64,000 nucleotides of DNA, taken from positions 26,173-90,172 of the forward strand of contig QNGE01001013.1 of assembly GCA_008508345.1 (NCBI GenBank), in the 5' to 3' direction. The notes below the pieces were generated by a model. That model was not told where the DNA came from. It ran no database searches and saw only the letters and a list, made by a program, of their open reading frames with translations. Positions 26,084-38,410 of this stretch are shown piece by piece. The stretch comes from Paragonimus westermani (Eukaryota; Platyhelminthes; Trematoda; Plagiorchiida; Troglotrematidae). The first letter of the stretch is position 1, and each line of letters begins with the position of its first letter. The translations under genes were made by a program, and so were the position numbers.

Positions 26084-26439
26084 GTGTTAAGTTTCTTCTT
26101 GGTACTAGATAGCCTTATAAGGAGTATGCGGCTGACTGTCCTGCTTGCCATGCCGAGCAATGAGCTGGTTTGTAATGAATATGGCTCGCATCCTCAAAAT
26201 GTAGAGCGCCGCTTAAAACTGGGAGTGTTCCACCCATACATTCTTAAGTGCAGGCCGTCTGCTTGAAACCGTTAACCGTTTTACATACCTTGACCCATCA
26301 TCTTGGTTGGTAATATTGCTGATAAGATGGCGGGGATGGCCAAGGCTCGCGCCACTTTTGTCAACCTGTTTCCAGTGGTCTTTGAGAGAAAAGTGATGTA
26401 ATGTTCTTGTGCGCCCTCTTTTACACTACGGTTCGGGAG
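26084..26439 (+). mobile_element. Decayed RTE-like LINE reverse transcriptase fragment
   Basis: Across shifting frames the DNA encodes EYAAD where RTE-type elements have EYADD. It continues with a block equivalent to the MRFAPSKC-LL-DW motif (CCTCAAAATGTAGAG), then GRLLETVNRFTYL (matching G--LE-V--FTYLGS), then AKARATFVNL (matching AKARAAFANL) and a final segment matching LLYGSE. The order is that of the palm-to-thumb part of the reverse transcriptase. Several indels, stops and an altered catalytic motif make it inactive. It is cut at 26439, in the LLYGSE block, exactly where the 586-bp tandem array begins, so the array inserted into or recombined with the element. Confidence 0.68.
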
Positions 26440-27611
26440 CATAGCACGCCGACAATAAAGACATCAACCGAATCGCTGTGTGAGACCATCGTCATCCGTG
26501 CCAATTTGCCCATATCAAGTGGTATGATTGCGTGAGCAACATGGCCGTTCGCAGTGTGTATTTCGGAGTGCTCGGAATACGCGACCGACTAGCCACCTAA
26601 CCGGGTCGCACAGCCTGCGATGGCAGCTGGACCATGCACTGCGCAGTTCACCCGAGTGTTCACCGCACCGAACATCCTATACCGGAACCATCAACAGTTA
26701 GGTGAAACCGCGTGGTGATCACGCAACGACGAGAGTACGAAACATGAAAACCGTGACAATTCCAACAATTGAATGGATGAGTGTCATCTGTCGGGTTATG
26801 GATTTTGTGACCACCCAAATCGATGGCTGTAAACGCTATCCGATAAGGCAATATGTCACAGTCAATGACTCACTTGTATTTATATCATTTCCAGTTCTTC
26901 CACACAGGCTCCTTCTTATCACTTTCAACACTTTAGTGAGTTTTTCTTCTTCTAGGATATTTCACGTCACTGTTTAGGTGAGTGGCGATCGGAGCCACAG
27001 TAACTTTCATTTAGTTTCATGGCAGCATAGCACGCCGACAATAAAGACATCAACCGAATCGCTGTGTGAGACCATCGTCATCCGTGCCAATTTGCCCATA
27101 TCAAGTGGTATGATTGCGTGAGCAACATGGCCGTTCGCAGTGTGTATTTCGGAGTGCTCGGAATACGCGACCGACTAGCCACCTAACCGGGTCGCACAGC
27201 CTGCGATGGCAGCTGGACCATGCACTGCGCAGTTCACCCGAGTGTTCACCGCACCGAACATCCTATACCGGAACCATCAACAGTTAGGTGAAACCGCGTG
27301 GTGATCACGCAACGACGAGAGTACGAAACATGAAAACCGTGACAATTCCAACAATTGAATGGATGAGTGTCATCTGTCGGGTTATGGATTTTGTGACCAC
27401 CCAAATCGATGGCTGTAAACGCTATCCGATAAGGCAATATGTCACAGTCAATGACTCACTTGTATTTATATCATTTCCAGTTCTTCCACACAGGCTCCTT
27501 CTTATCACTTTCAACACTTTAGTGAGTTTTTCTTCTTCTAGGATATTTCACGTCACTGTTTAGGTGAGTGGCGATCGGAGCCACAGTAACTTTCATTTAG
27601 TTTCATGGCAG
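26440..27611. repeat. Tandem pair of an identical 586-bp unit, locus 1
   Basis: Copy 1 spans 26440-27025 and copy 2 spans 27026-27611. They are identical by eye, with the unit running from CATAGCACG to TTCATGGCAG. The same pair occurs 6007 bp downstream at 32447. The unit has no terminal inverted repeat, no LTR-type TG...CA ends and no target-site duplication that I can see. It encodes two short frames (91 codons on +, 63 on -) that are the same in every copy only because the DNA is the same. No homology is recognised. It could be a satellite-like or unclassified interspersed element. Confidence 0.92.
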
Positions 27612-30600
27612 TTACGAATTAATACACCCCGGGTACTCCAACTTTTTCCGCTTGACCAAAATATTGTCTCCACACGTCGCGTTTTAGCCTCACTTGTTGA
27701 GGCTGAAACAGTGCTGTTTCAGCTAAGCGGTTATGTAATTACAAATTTCCTTCTTCAGACTGTTTTGGTTCGTTATGCTATTGCGTGTGGTTACAAGTTT
27801 AAGTTGGTTTATTTCACTGCCTCAGATGGAAAACCTAAACACTTTCATGTAGTATTACAGTCAGCCACACACACATCACATATTTCGATTTTTCTCCCTA
27901 CTCTAGTAAATACTGGGCCGCAATGATAAGGCCGATTTATCACAGGTGCACATATCCGGTTCAGTGATCACCTCAGACGATGTACTTTCCAGTGATCCTG
28001 AGCCAACATGCGGGTAAATCTAAGTGTGCGTGTCAGGCTGTCGTTTAACCTCGCCAACTTTTCTACTGTACTGCTCCACCCAGCATCCACTCACTCACAC
28101 AGATTCAATTTAGTCTGACAGGATTTCCGCTTGTGATTGACCTTGGGTTTAGTCGCACCATGAAGACTGTAACCTGTGGAATGCCTTCCTTGAGCGAGCT
28201 GCTGATGAGTCTGACAGAACGACAGTCGGAGCACCCGGGGCGTGCTATCTGTACGTGTTCCGGACCCAAGGTGGATTGGTGCTAGTGAGTCATCGACTGT
28301 TCCTTACAGCTGCTGACTTTAGCCCACCCATCAGGCCTACCCCCTCTCTTTCGTTGGCCACTGCCATCGATGACCCCGACGGATGCCCTACTCTTCTTGC
28401 TCGCTCGCTCGCCTGCTCCGCACCATGCGTGCACTTGGTGTGCCGTGGACCGCCTATACACGATGGACCATAAACGTCTGTGCTTCCATGTGAACGCGCG
28501 CATTTGTGTGTGCTTTTGAGACAGAGCTGGCACCATGATGAATTGAAGACGTTTAGGGTGGGATGACATGGGCATTGCTGCACGAACAAAGCGTCATGTG
28601 TTTTAACAATCGACTTCTTCCATTTGCTTTCCAATCACACATGACCCGGTGGGAACCCAGTCGAGTTGGTACTGTTGGGCGATAGTGCGGATGATTGGAA
28701 TCTGCCGATAACCATCGGAATTTCAGTCAGCCCCTGGGTTTTGCGGTCTTACCCTTGCAGAGTAAAATGCAATGATCATGATTCAGAACGTCTTTTGGGA
28801 ATGACCATTGCCCATGCAACACATCAACTTGATTATATCACGCGAAGTTTGTCCTTCACTTTACAGGTATTCTAACTAGTAACTGGGATTCTTTCGTTTG
28901 AGTGGTTTGTCCTACCGATGTTTCATGGAAACTGAGCATCAGATGCACAGTTTCAAGTTTATGCACTTACCGGGTGCACTTGCTATTCCACACCAAAAAC
29001 TCTTCTTACTGACAAGAGCAATCTCATTACGAAGTCTCTCAGTGAACGGTTGAAATCGTCCTTATCCTAATCATTTCCTAGGTGCTATAAGCAAAGGTGT
29101 CTTATATGCATTCAGCACTCTTGATAAAGCTTAAGTATTGCCCAGCTTTTCGTTTGTTATGCTGCCTTATGGTTACATTATTTACGCTTTAGGGATTAAG
29201 CATCTACTCTGATTCTACGCAACCTTACACGTCTTACAAAGCGCCATTCTTTCCGCATTCTTTTTTAATCTTAGACCTCCAGCATGTCTTGCACAGTGAA
29301 CGCATTTTGCTTGAACATGCTGGTGTTGTTAACGTACCAGAACATTCAAAATGGGATTCTAGCCTGCAAAGGTTTTTATGTACCACTTCTCGCTAGTTTT
29401 TATGCCGGAAATTCTTAACCCTGACAACTCGACATGTATGGTTTGGGTTAATTATTGCGCTGATAGTCGTTCCAACCTTCACTCAAATGAAGATCAGCAA
29501 TCCTTCTATGGTTTGTGATCACAAAGTGCCGAAGATTTCAAATCAGTTCGTGATTTTTCGGTCTCCGAAGAGTCGACTTATGAAACCCTTGTTTGATCAT
29601 GCGCATCGGATAGCGCCAACAGGAAAGTAGTGATAACATCTGGAACCGGAGGTTTGATGGAGAAGGTCAGGCTAAGTCGTTCGGTCAACCACTACGGATG
29701 AGTAGACGTAGTCTACCACACTAAGCAAACTGACGTAAGATTTGAACAGAACAAACACCTGCCGTTATGAGTAGTGTGACCATCCCAGGTCAGGGTTTCG
29801 CTCCCGGAGTGGGGCTGTCATGGCGCGCAGATAAGACAAGTGATCAGGTTTTTAGCCTGATTGTTGTTACTGCTTGTAACTGAGTTAATCGTGATCCAAC
29901 GACGGTTAATGAAACGGAACAGTGAAGCCCATAAGTGAGTTAGTTGTCCCTCGAGTGCCACCCTCTTTCCACTTGCAACTTAGCTGTCGTTTTGAAACCT
30001 TAATGTTGACTGTGTAGGCTTAGGCGTGTGGTTTTAAAACAGCACTCTTCACTTCCGCACCGTTGTCTTAGAACTAATACCTATCAGTTCTCTCATGGTC
30101 GTACAGCAACTGAGTATCGCCTTCCACCAAACACGTACCGGGGACGGTGATTGTGTCACAATCGCGAAATGTTTTTAAGCACTTCTCTTGCTGCTGATTT
30201 TACGTGATCCGAACATAGGCCTTCTGTTTCCACGATAGTCGGATTTCTGATGTCGTATGTAAAGCGAATGAGCCCAGCGGTTGGTGGTGATGATTATCCA
30301 ATGTCAGTTGTACTGCACGCTCGTTGTTTTCTCACGTCTTCTTGCAGAGAACTGGAGACTGTTATCAAGGCCTATGATCTCGCTCCTGTTGTTAGCGTCA
30401 TTCAACACTCATCGTTATGTTACCATCCCTATCGAAACATTTGGGTGCAAACAAAGTTTCCTCTGCTGCAGGTACTTCATATTTGTCCTGCTCTCTATCC
30501 TGTCTTTCTACTGGACTTTTGTTCAGTAAATCGTATTGCCGTACCTTTATGTACAGTTGTCCCAGATTTTGCCGGTTTTTTACTGGGCAAAGCCACCGAC

Positions 30601-31165
30601 TGTACGATGGTTTGACAGTTTTTACTTTTAGTGTTCGAATTTGAACAAAATATACTTAGTTACTTATACTCTTCTAGTCGTGCTTGTTGATGCTAAAATG
30701 TCATATTGTGAATTGCCGAGGTAACAATGTGAAATCTCTTAAGGGGACGAACTGAACGATTATATTCACAACGTTTACTCCAGCGGTGGGTTCTGCTACC
30801 CCCATGCCCAGATTCCTACCTGTAATGCTGTCCCAGTAGAAGTTATCATTGAATGGCCAATCAAATTGTGGTGTACGTTCACTGCAAAAGCGCGGTTTAG
30901 GCTACTGAGCGTGAGTGAGTCCGAGCAGACTAAAGAGCCGGACCAATCAAATGGATGGCGCAAGTCTTCAAACAGATGCACATACGAGACCACACGGTAC
31001 AATCGGGTGTGGGCGAAAAATCCGGATTAGTTGTGATTTAAGGCTTCATGCGTAGCAAGGGGCTAGTGACAGTGCATTCAGACCGGTTCATCGGCGCGAC
31101 TTATTCTCGAGACGCACCAGTTTTAAGCACTGTCGTGTCAACGAATAAAGTGAGGCTGATGTTAA

Positions 31166-31186
31166 TGTGTGTGTGTGTGTGTGTGT
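31166..31186. repeat. (TG)n microsatellite
   Basis: A run of about ten TG units within intron 2. Confidence 0.95.
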
Positions 31187-32446
31187 ACACGCGCATGTGT
31201 GATTGTGCGAGGTGTTACCGTCCCATCAAGCGCATATGAACGAAGCCGTTCCTCAAGGAAAATGACCAGACAGAAGGAAGAATATTTTGCCGAAACCATA
31301 GGGTTTATCGGTGATGTGCCTCGATTGAAGCTTGCTCTGCACCGCAACTGACCGGAATGGTAACATTTAACGTAGGGATGCCAACCCGTTTGTTTTTATC
31401 AGTAGTCAACACTTTTAAACCACAGAATTGGTCTAGTCAGGTACCATTCTTAAACAAGAATGAAAGAGTCATGAAATTCAAACCTACATATCCATTCCAG
31501 ATTAAACAAATTGCCTGAAACGACGTTTCCCAAGCATAATCACTCTCACCATCCTTGTAAACAACATGTACTAGTGGCAGTGATTCTAATACTTAATTGT
31601 CACTTGACCATAAATGAAACAGCTGCTCTCCGTAGATAAACCAGGATGAATAATGGGATTTAGTTTATACATCCGTATGTTCCCATTCATTCATGATGGC
31701 CATGGACCTGATCAGAAAGTTCTGTGGCTTGAGCAGCCGTTTATCAAAACAGTAGCATAGAATAGCCTAGAAGAAGGAAACTTTACTGAAGGGAAGTTGG
31801 TTTACCATCGTACACCTTTTCCAGTGGGCTGGTGGTTCGTATACACAACCTGACCATCTGGATTTCTGAATTTGGGAAATTTTGCTGTAGGAACTCGCTT
31901 GTGTGCAGTAAACACAAAAAGGAAGATAGGTTAGTGGAAACACAAGTTTTCAGAAGTGCTTAAATTTCATGCCACTTTCGAACGCTTGCGCAACCGTGAG
32001 TACCTACCATCCGTATGAGCCTAACCAGGAGGCCGGAAACCCCCAGCTAAATGATGGTGATAAAGACTTCATCTCGAAAATCCACATTACCAACCTAACC
32101 GAAGTCATGCGTAACGCCCAAGGCGCGGCAAGCGATGGGGTGGCAGTAGCCAATCGCATCTGAGCTCCCGTACTTTTAGTGTGTGGTCAACAGGACTATC
32201 AACATGTCTGACTTGCTTGTCCTGAAAATACAAAGAACTGTGACTTTGAGTTCAAGTAATCTCAGAATCGCACATTAAGACGCATTTGATAGGCCGCGTC
32301 CCATTGCAGAACACGTGTAACGGATCGGTTCTGATGAAACAAATAGGCAGCGCAAAGTGACCATAGTAAACCAGCCCGTCGAAGTAGCAGACTTGTAGAC
32401 CGCAGTGACGACTTGGTGTGTTCTGATTTGCTCTAAGGTCCGGGGG

Positions 32447-33617
32447 CATAGCACGCCGACAATAAAGACATCAACCGAATCGCTGTGTGAGACCATCGTC
32501 ATCCGTGCCAATTTGCCCATATCAAGTGGTATGATTGCGTGAGCAACATGGCCGTTCGCAGTGTGTATTTCGGAGTGCTCGGAATACGCGACCGACTAGC
32601 CACCTAACCGGGTCGCACAGCCTGCGATGGCAGCTGGACCATGCACTGCGCAGTTCACCCGAGTGTTCACCGCACCGAACATCCTATACCGGAACCATCA
32701 ACAGTTAGGTGAAACCGCGTGGTGATCACGCAACGACGAGAGTACGAAACATGAAAACCGTGACAATTCCAACAATTGAATGGATGAGTGTCATCTGTCG
32801 GGTTATGGATTTTGTGACCACCCAAATCGATGGCTGTAAACGCTATCCGATAAGGCAATATGTCACAGTCAATGACTCACTTGTATTTATATCATTTCCA
32901 GTTCTTCCACACAGGCTCCTTCTTATCACTTTCAACACTTTAGTGAGTTTTTCTTCTTCTAGGATATTTCACGTCACTGTTTAGGTGAGTGGCGATCGGA
33001 GCCACAGTAACTTTCATTTAGTTTCATGGCAGCATAGCACGCCGACAATAAAGACATCAACCGAATCGCTGTGTGAGACCATCGTCATCCGTGCCAATTT
33101 GCCCATATCAAGTGGTATGATTGCGTGAGCAACATGGCCGTTCGCAGTGTGTATTTCGGAGTGCTCGGAATACGCGACCGACTAGCCACCTAACCGGGTC
33201 GCACAGCCTGCGATGGCAGCTGGACCATGCACTGCGCAGTTCACCCGAGTGTTCACCGCACCGAACATCCTATACCGGAACCATCAACAGTTAGGTGAAA
33301 CCGCGTGGTGATCACGCAACGACGAGAGTACGAAACATGAAAACCGTGACAATTCCAACAATTGAATGGATGAGTGTCATCTGTCGGGTTATGGATTTTG
33401 TGACCACCCAAATCGATGGCTGTAAACGCTATCCGATAAGGCAATATGTCACAGTCAATGACTCACTTGTATTTATATCATTTCCAGTTCTTCCACACAG
33501 GCTCCTTCTTATCACTTTCAACACTTTAGTGAGTTTTTCTTCTTCTAGGATATTTCACGTCACTGTTTAGGTGAGTGGCGATCGGAGCCACAGTAACTTT
33601 CATTTAGTTTCATGGCC
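32447..33617. repeat. Tandem pair of the 586-bp unit, locus 2
   Basis: Copy 1 spans 32447-33032 and copy 2 spans 33033 to about 33617, identical by eye to the pair at 26440 except for the last one or two bases (ATGGCCG instead of ATGGCAG). Flanking DNA is not shared over any long distance with locus 1. Short stretches beside the array do look alike: GGTCCGGGGG against GGTTCGGGAG on the left, and GTTACTAATGAAT against GTTACGAATTAAT on the right. Confidence 0.92.
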
Positions 33618-34433
33618 GTTACTAATGAATTGATCATTGATGATCTGAAGGTGCTTGAAGCCCTAGACCTTTGGCCACCACGTTTTACAACCAGCGTGTT
33701 GCGAGTGCGATTTTATACGTTGAATTTCTAGATGTATTCTAAACAGTTTGATGAATACAGTTATGTTCTCCGTTGGAGAAGGCCGCCCCAGCCGTGATGA
33801 CGTGAGCTCCATTGGCACTCCATACCCCTATGCCACTGATCATGCAACTTCGTCGAACATCTACGTGAACCGGGGCAGCAACCTCCACAATTTTAATATC
33901 AAGACTAAGACTGGTGTTGCGGTCATTCTACTGATGTTTCACACTTAGAGGTCTCAATGTGCAGGGCGGAAGATATAGGTTAACAAAGTGTGAGCCTTTT
34001 GGTAATTTGTAGAGTTACTTTGGTTGTCAACTATTTTATGTGGCATTCATTTAACTTTATTCATTTTGTTCGAACGATGAATCTTTTATCTTTGACAGGT
34101 TTCTGCGCTATTAACAGGCTGATTTCCCAGGTCCGTACTGTAAAAAGTCAGTTGTTGCTTATCATAATATGTCGTACATCGGGTGCATACTTTCAGGCTA
34201 CCAAGGCCAATGTGGGTACGTCTTGAACAGACCGAGTTAGAAGTTGATAAGTAACTTTGAAGTTGGAGATCTACTTTGGTTCAGGGAACACTAGCTGCTG
34301 ATTTGCATTCCCGGTCACTTTTGTGAGTACACAGTAATATAGTTTCTAGGCCTTTTTGATCACAGTCTACTCAATAGCGAATGGTCACATCGATCAGCTA
34401 CAAATGATCACTTTTGTGCTGTTTCCTATCCAG

Positions 34434-35843
34434 GGTCGAATCTGTCCACAAACTTCCAATGATAGTGATGACCGGTCGGAGTTCAATGAAGATGTGAGCT
34501 CAGAAAATCAGAAGATGAAGTCGAACGAAGACGTTACTGATGTCAGCATGTCAGACAGTGATCAACTGACCTTTGGTAAACGGTCCACCTGCATGGATGA
34601 GTCAATTGGTAATGAAGTTCAAGATCATTGCCATGGCCCGCCGAGTCCAAAAAGAGCTTGCACTATCGACTTTGATAAATCTGACAACACTACAATCACT
34701 GCTGCTTTGTCTCAAGCAGGTTCTGGTCTTCCTTTCGTTCTGTCAATCTCAAACACCTGCGATACTTCACAGGCAGGGCTGTTTGGAGCCGGTTTAAACA
34801 AGCTGTCAGCGTCTCCCAGTTTTGCCGTCAGTCCACAACAGCTGGGAACGCTACCTACTACAGGTGGCCCATTGATGGGTCAACTGATTCCGATTGCCGG
34901 GTTACCAGAACACCTTCTTTGTGGAATTTCGACTCCCCTACTCGGTGGGAACAATAATCCCTCTCTTTCCCAGCCGTTTTTAGCTAATCATGGAACGTCT
35001 TTTTCTATACCCGTTCTTGATAACCAATCCAGTGTGACTAACGCAAGCTCATCTTCAACGTGGCTCTTAACGAACCAAGCGAACAATGCGAACGCCAACT
35101 TCCTCACTGCTCAAAACACGATGACCACCCTTCAACCAACTTTACTTGTTCCCCTCCCGGCCACACTCACTGATTCAACAACAGTGTCCAGCATGAGACC
35201 ATTGTCTACACAGTTTGTCGAACCCAATCCCACGGCCACTTCTGTAGGAACCACGGCTACGAACACTTCTAATATTCTACGCTTGTCTGACTTATTAGAG
35301 GCGGTGAAGTCAGTAATATCTGGCGGTGGTCTCATCTCCTCGATTTCTCTACCGGTGAGCACTGCACTGACACCTACCATGGCATCTGCGGCCGCATCAA
35401 ATACCGTCAGTCTACCGTCAAATCTGGTTTACACAACCACTTCAAACCAATCTCGATCAGATTTTTCCTCATCCAATCTTAGCACTACCACCACCGCCTG
35501 TTCAGTGAATGCGGCCAATTTGATGTCGAACCTATCAGCCGTTACAAATATCGCCACGACAGCAGCATCAGCTAATACAACTAGCATTACTGGTCCTCAG
35601 GTGTCCACCAACTGTTCCAACAACACAATAACGAGTCCGAACACAAACGTCGTATCGGCCAATAGTCTGTTAAACCAACTAGTCATGGCAGCAGTTGCCG
35701 CAGCTACAAGTTCCTGTTCTAGTGGAACCACAAGTAGTTCAAACGCGTCGGGTGATTCGATCAATGTTTCCTGCACGGGTAACTCATTGATTAGTGTTCG
35801 ACCCTTCGAAGCTGTACCTCCAGAACAGGCTCTCGATATGTCT
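34434..35843 (+). CDS. Exon 3: acidic then Ser/Thr/Asn-rich region of the homeobox protein
   Basis: Residues 276-745, exactly 470 codons. The acceptor TTTCCTATCCAG|GGT and the donor TCT|GTGAGT are both phase 0. The first 60 residues are acidic and Ser-rich (repeated SND, SEN, SNED, SDSD), possibly an activation segment or casein-kinase substrate. The remainder is dominated by Ser, Thr, Asn, Ala and Leu, without predicted folded domains, and includes short alanine runs. The exon closes with EQALDMS, which loosely resembles the PxDLS motif bound by CtBP co-repressors. The upstream ATG at 34356 lies in the intron and is not needed as a start. Length, open frame and splice sites make this exon secure. 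Confidence 0.85.
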
Positions 35844-37724
35844 GTGAGTTCCCATTCATCATCTGATACACACATCTGCGTTATACGTTAATAACCACCC
35901 TACGAAGGTCCTCTGTTTTTGTTAGCCAAACTTTCCTTTATAATAAAAATCCAGGTCTTGTCGATTTACTTGAGTAAATCAGTTAAGTGCCAAACAGAGG
36001 AACAGACACACTGCATGTGTAATGCACTACTTCACTCAAAGAAATGTATCCCCACAAATGTTGTTAGTCACCTCATAAGGTAAATTATTATGGTTAATAT
36101 TGGTACCATATCATTCTGTTCATATGACCATTCTCAGTCGACTAGCTAGTGGGTCGAGCAATCACAAATCCTATTCTGAAGAGTATGATGTGTATCTGGT
36201 CACTTTACCGTTTCATTAAAAGCTTATGAGAGCTACAGTGAGGACGGTATATGGCACAGCATGTTCCGTTGCATCTTCACAGATTTGTCTGCTTGTTTGC
36301 CTAAATAGACTGAGCTGTCCGGTTGTTGTCCAATAGGGGGCCAGGGTCGACTCACGCTAGGCATCTGCTGATGATGATCGTCAACCGCAAACGTGTACAT
36401 TTTTTGGCCCAGGTGGTACAGTGAGTTAGGCACACATTTTGATATTTCCAAACAATTGTGTTGAATGTCTCATTTTACGAACAGCATTGACGGGTCTGAT
36501 GTTAACTACGACTAATTACTTAATAGCTAAACACAGTCAAAGCTGTTAACAGTAGACAGGACCAACAATAGCCTAACATTATCCTGATCACTTGGTTGAT
36601 TGAGATCAGATGAACTTCGGAAATCTTAACTGCCTGCTATCTTCTCCTTCACAACCGACATTACCGTTTTGTTCGTCCGTGTGTATTCCAGCTGTCCATA
36701 TTCTACTCCCTCTTTAGCTAGCCTGGGTGTATGTGTATGTGGTCTCAGTTGCCATGTTCTCTTTTATGATGCGCACGTGCATCTCATACAGTGCCGATTG
36801 TCTGAAGCTGGACTAGGTAGACTAGTACGGTACATGCATGTAGAGTGCAACTGTGCCCCTCAGTGTGTGCCGCCTGGCGCGGTTGCACCCACACTGACCA
36901 CGAGGCACAGCGTGACAACCATGTGCCCATTTGCCCAAATCCCGAGACCAATATGAGCGGCGTCTTGGGTACTAGGGCTGGTTATCGCACGTGCACACAC
37001 GCTGACGGATGCCTTAGGGCATTGTGCACACACATATCATACTGACCACGAAGATGTACCTCTCTCTCTGTTGTGCGTGTGCGTGTCTGGGCGCTGGCGA
37101 TTTCGATCGAGCAGTCACACGCGTTGGCAGCGAGCAACTTTACTCGTATCCGTTGCTACCGCGGGCATGGGTTTCGATCTTTTCTGTCGAGTTTGGTGTT
37201 CGCCTACGAGCAGCCCGACTGTGTGTCCGTTGTCTATCTGTTTTGCCTACCTGCTTCTTCGTGTCTGTCCACGTAGCACTTCTCGCCCACTTCCCTCACA
37301 AATAGTGCGAAACAGTGGATCTGCACACAGTTTCCCATTAGCGGTGTACTACGCATTCACTTACGTCCTTGCTCGTCCTCTTACAGCCACAATATACGCA
37401 CTGTCCACAGTCCAGCCGATAAGTACGCGGTTTTTAACCCTCGAATTTGACATTTCAAGGCTTCTACTGTTGCCGATACCTTCTGCGCACTTTTGCTTTG
37501 TAATAGAAGGTTGAACTGCTAACATTTTTAGTTTCACTTATGCAGTTGCCCACGTGCGCACAAACAAACATTTTGCGTATCCACCTATGTGTGCGTACGT
37601 ACACACGCCCTGTGAAAGTGTAACTAAGTTGTCGCGCTTGAAGAAGTCTGTGCCTATATATGCTGACATAACTAATTGAAATCAATCTGGTCATTAGAGT
37701 CGATCAGCGTGACACGTATTTTAG

Positions 37725-38410
37725 GTGTCCTCATGGGCCGTATTAATTTACGGCAGTGAAACCCGGCCGCTCAGGGTAGAAGACGGGGACCGTCTTCAAG
37801 TATTTGATCACCGATGTCTGTGTTCAGTCGCTGGTATCGGGTGGCACCAGCGTGTAAGTAATGATGAAGTTAGAAAGCGGGTGTTTGATAGTGATTTTCA
37901 AACGAGTTCTTTTGTTCAATTTCTACGTTTGCACAGGCTTAGATGGTTAGGTCATGTATTAAGGATGCCAGCTAGTCGTTTTCCACACCGAGCACTGTTC
38001 GCTGACACTGCGACTGGTGTAAGGTGCGAGGTGGACAGATAATGTCCTGGCGTAGGGAACTGAGGTCGTTCACGAAGGGGTTGGCCACTGTGGGTCGTGT
38101 TCGTTTCCCGGACTGGGGCCCTCGCAACTCACAGAGTCGGTGGTTGGAGACACCAGGTGAGATGACGGCTAATCGAGCTCAGTGGCGTGAATGTTGTCGT
38201 TGTTTGTCCGAGTTGTCTGTGAAGTGAGTGCATTTAATGATGCGGGGCAGTGAAAACCGTAACGAGGCTGTCTCGCTGATGATGCCTTACTCTCACTTGC
38301 AGCTCGGTTGTTTGTTTGCGAGGTATAGGCACCTTGATGCTGAATGTTTGAATATGGACGTAGTCATTTTCCCATCTTTTTCCTTCTATCCTATATATAT
38401 ATATATATAG
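37725..38410 (+). mobile_element. RTE-like LINE, 5'-truncated 3' end
   Basis: The frame from 37725 reads LIYGSETRPLRVEDGDRLQV, then FDHRCLCSVAGI, RVSNDEVRKRV and LHRLRWLGHVLRMPASRFP. After a frame shift near 38020 it continues RGGQIMSWRREL, LATVGRVRFPDWGPR, WLETPGEMTANRAQWRECC and stops at 38227. These are the conserved C-terminal blocks downstream of the reverse transcriptase in RTE-type LINEs, widespread in flukes (LLYGSETWPLRVED, RLRWLGHVLRM, RGGQ-MTW). About 160 bp of 3' untranslated sequence ends in a TA run (38391-38409), consistent with the simple-repeat tails of this class. The copy is truncated at its 5' end and frame-shifted, so it is dead, but it is better preserved than the fragment at 26084. 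Confidence 0.85.
38391..38409. repeat. (TA)n run at the LINE 3' end
   Basis: About nine TA units directly after the 3' untranslated part of the RTE-like element; probably its tail or its target site. Confidence 0.85.

Larger units (their letters stand above)
18332..34433 (+). other. Intron 2, repeat-rich, 16 kb
   Basis: This is the longest intron, with GTGAGT donor and TTTCCTATCCAG acceptor. It contains a retroposon-like block with flanking TA and TTA microsatellites (18477-18760), a decayed RTE-like fragment (26084-26439), two tandem pairs of an identical 586-bp unit and a TG microsatellite. The remaining sequence (18.8-26.0 kb, 27.6-32.4 kb, 33.6-34.4 kb) has only short frames without recognisable domains. 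No nested gene was seen. Confidence 0.55.

Noticed and set aside
28195..28230. Hammerhead-ribozyme-like CTGATGAG string
   Set aside because: The conserved GAAA and a proper stem II are missing. Similar CTGATGA strings elsewhere in the window also lack the rest of the core.
26660..33570. Identical 63- and 91-codon frames repeated four times
   Set aside because: They are identical because the 586-bp DNA repeat is identical. They show no codon bias, recognisable domain or initiation context, so they are not called as genes.
34356..34433. ATG at 34356 as a start for the long frame to 35891
   Set aside because: The first 26 codons lie upstream of a strong acceptor (TTTCCTATCCAG) and read like pyrimidine tract. 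Phase continuity with exon 2 favours an internal exon.
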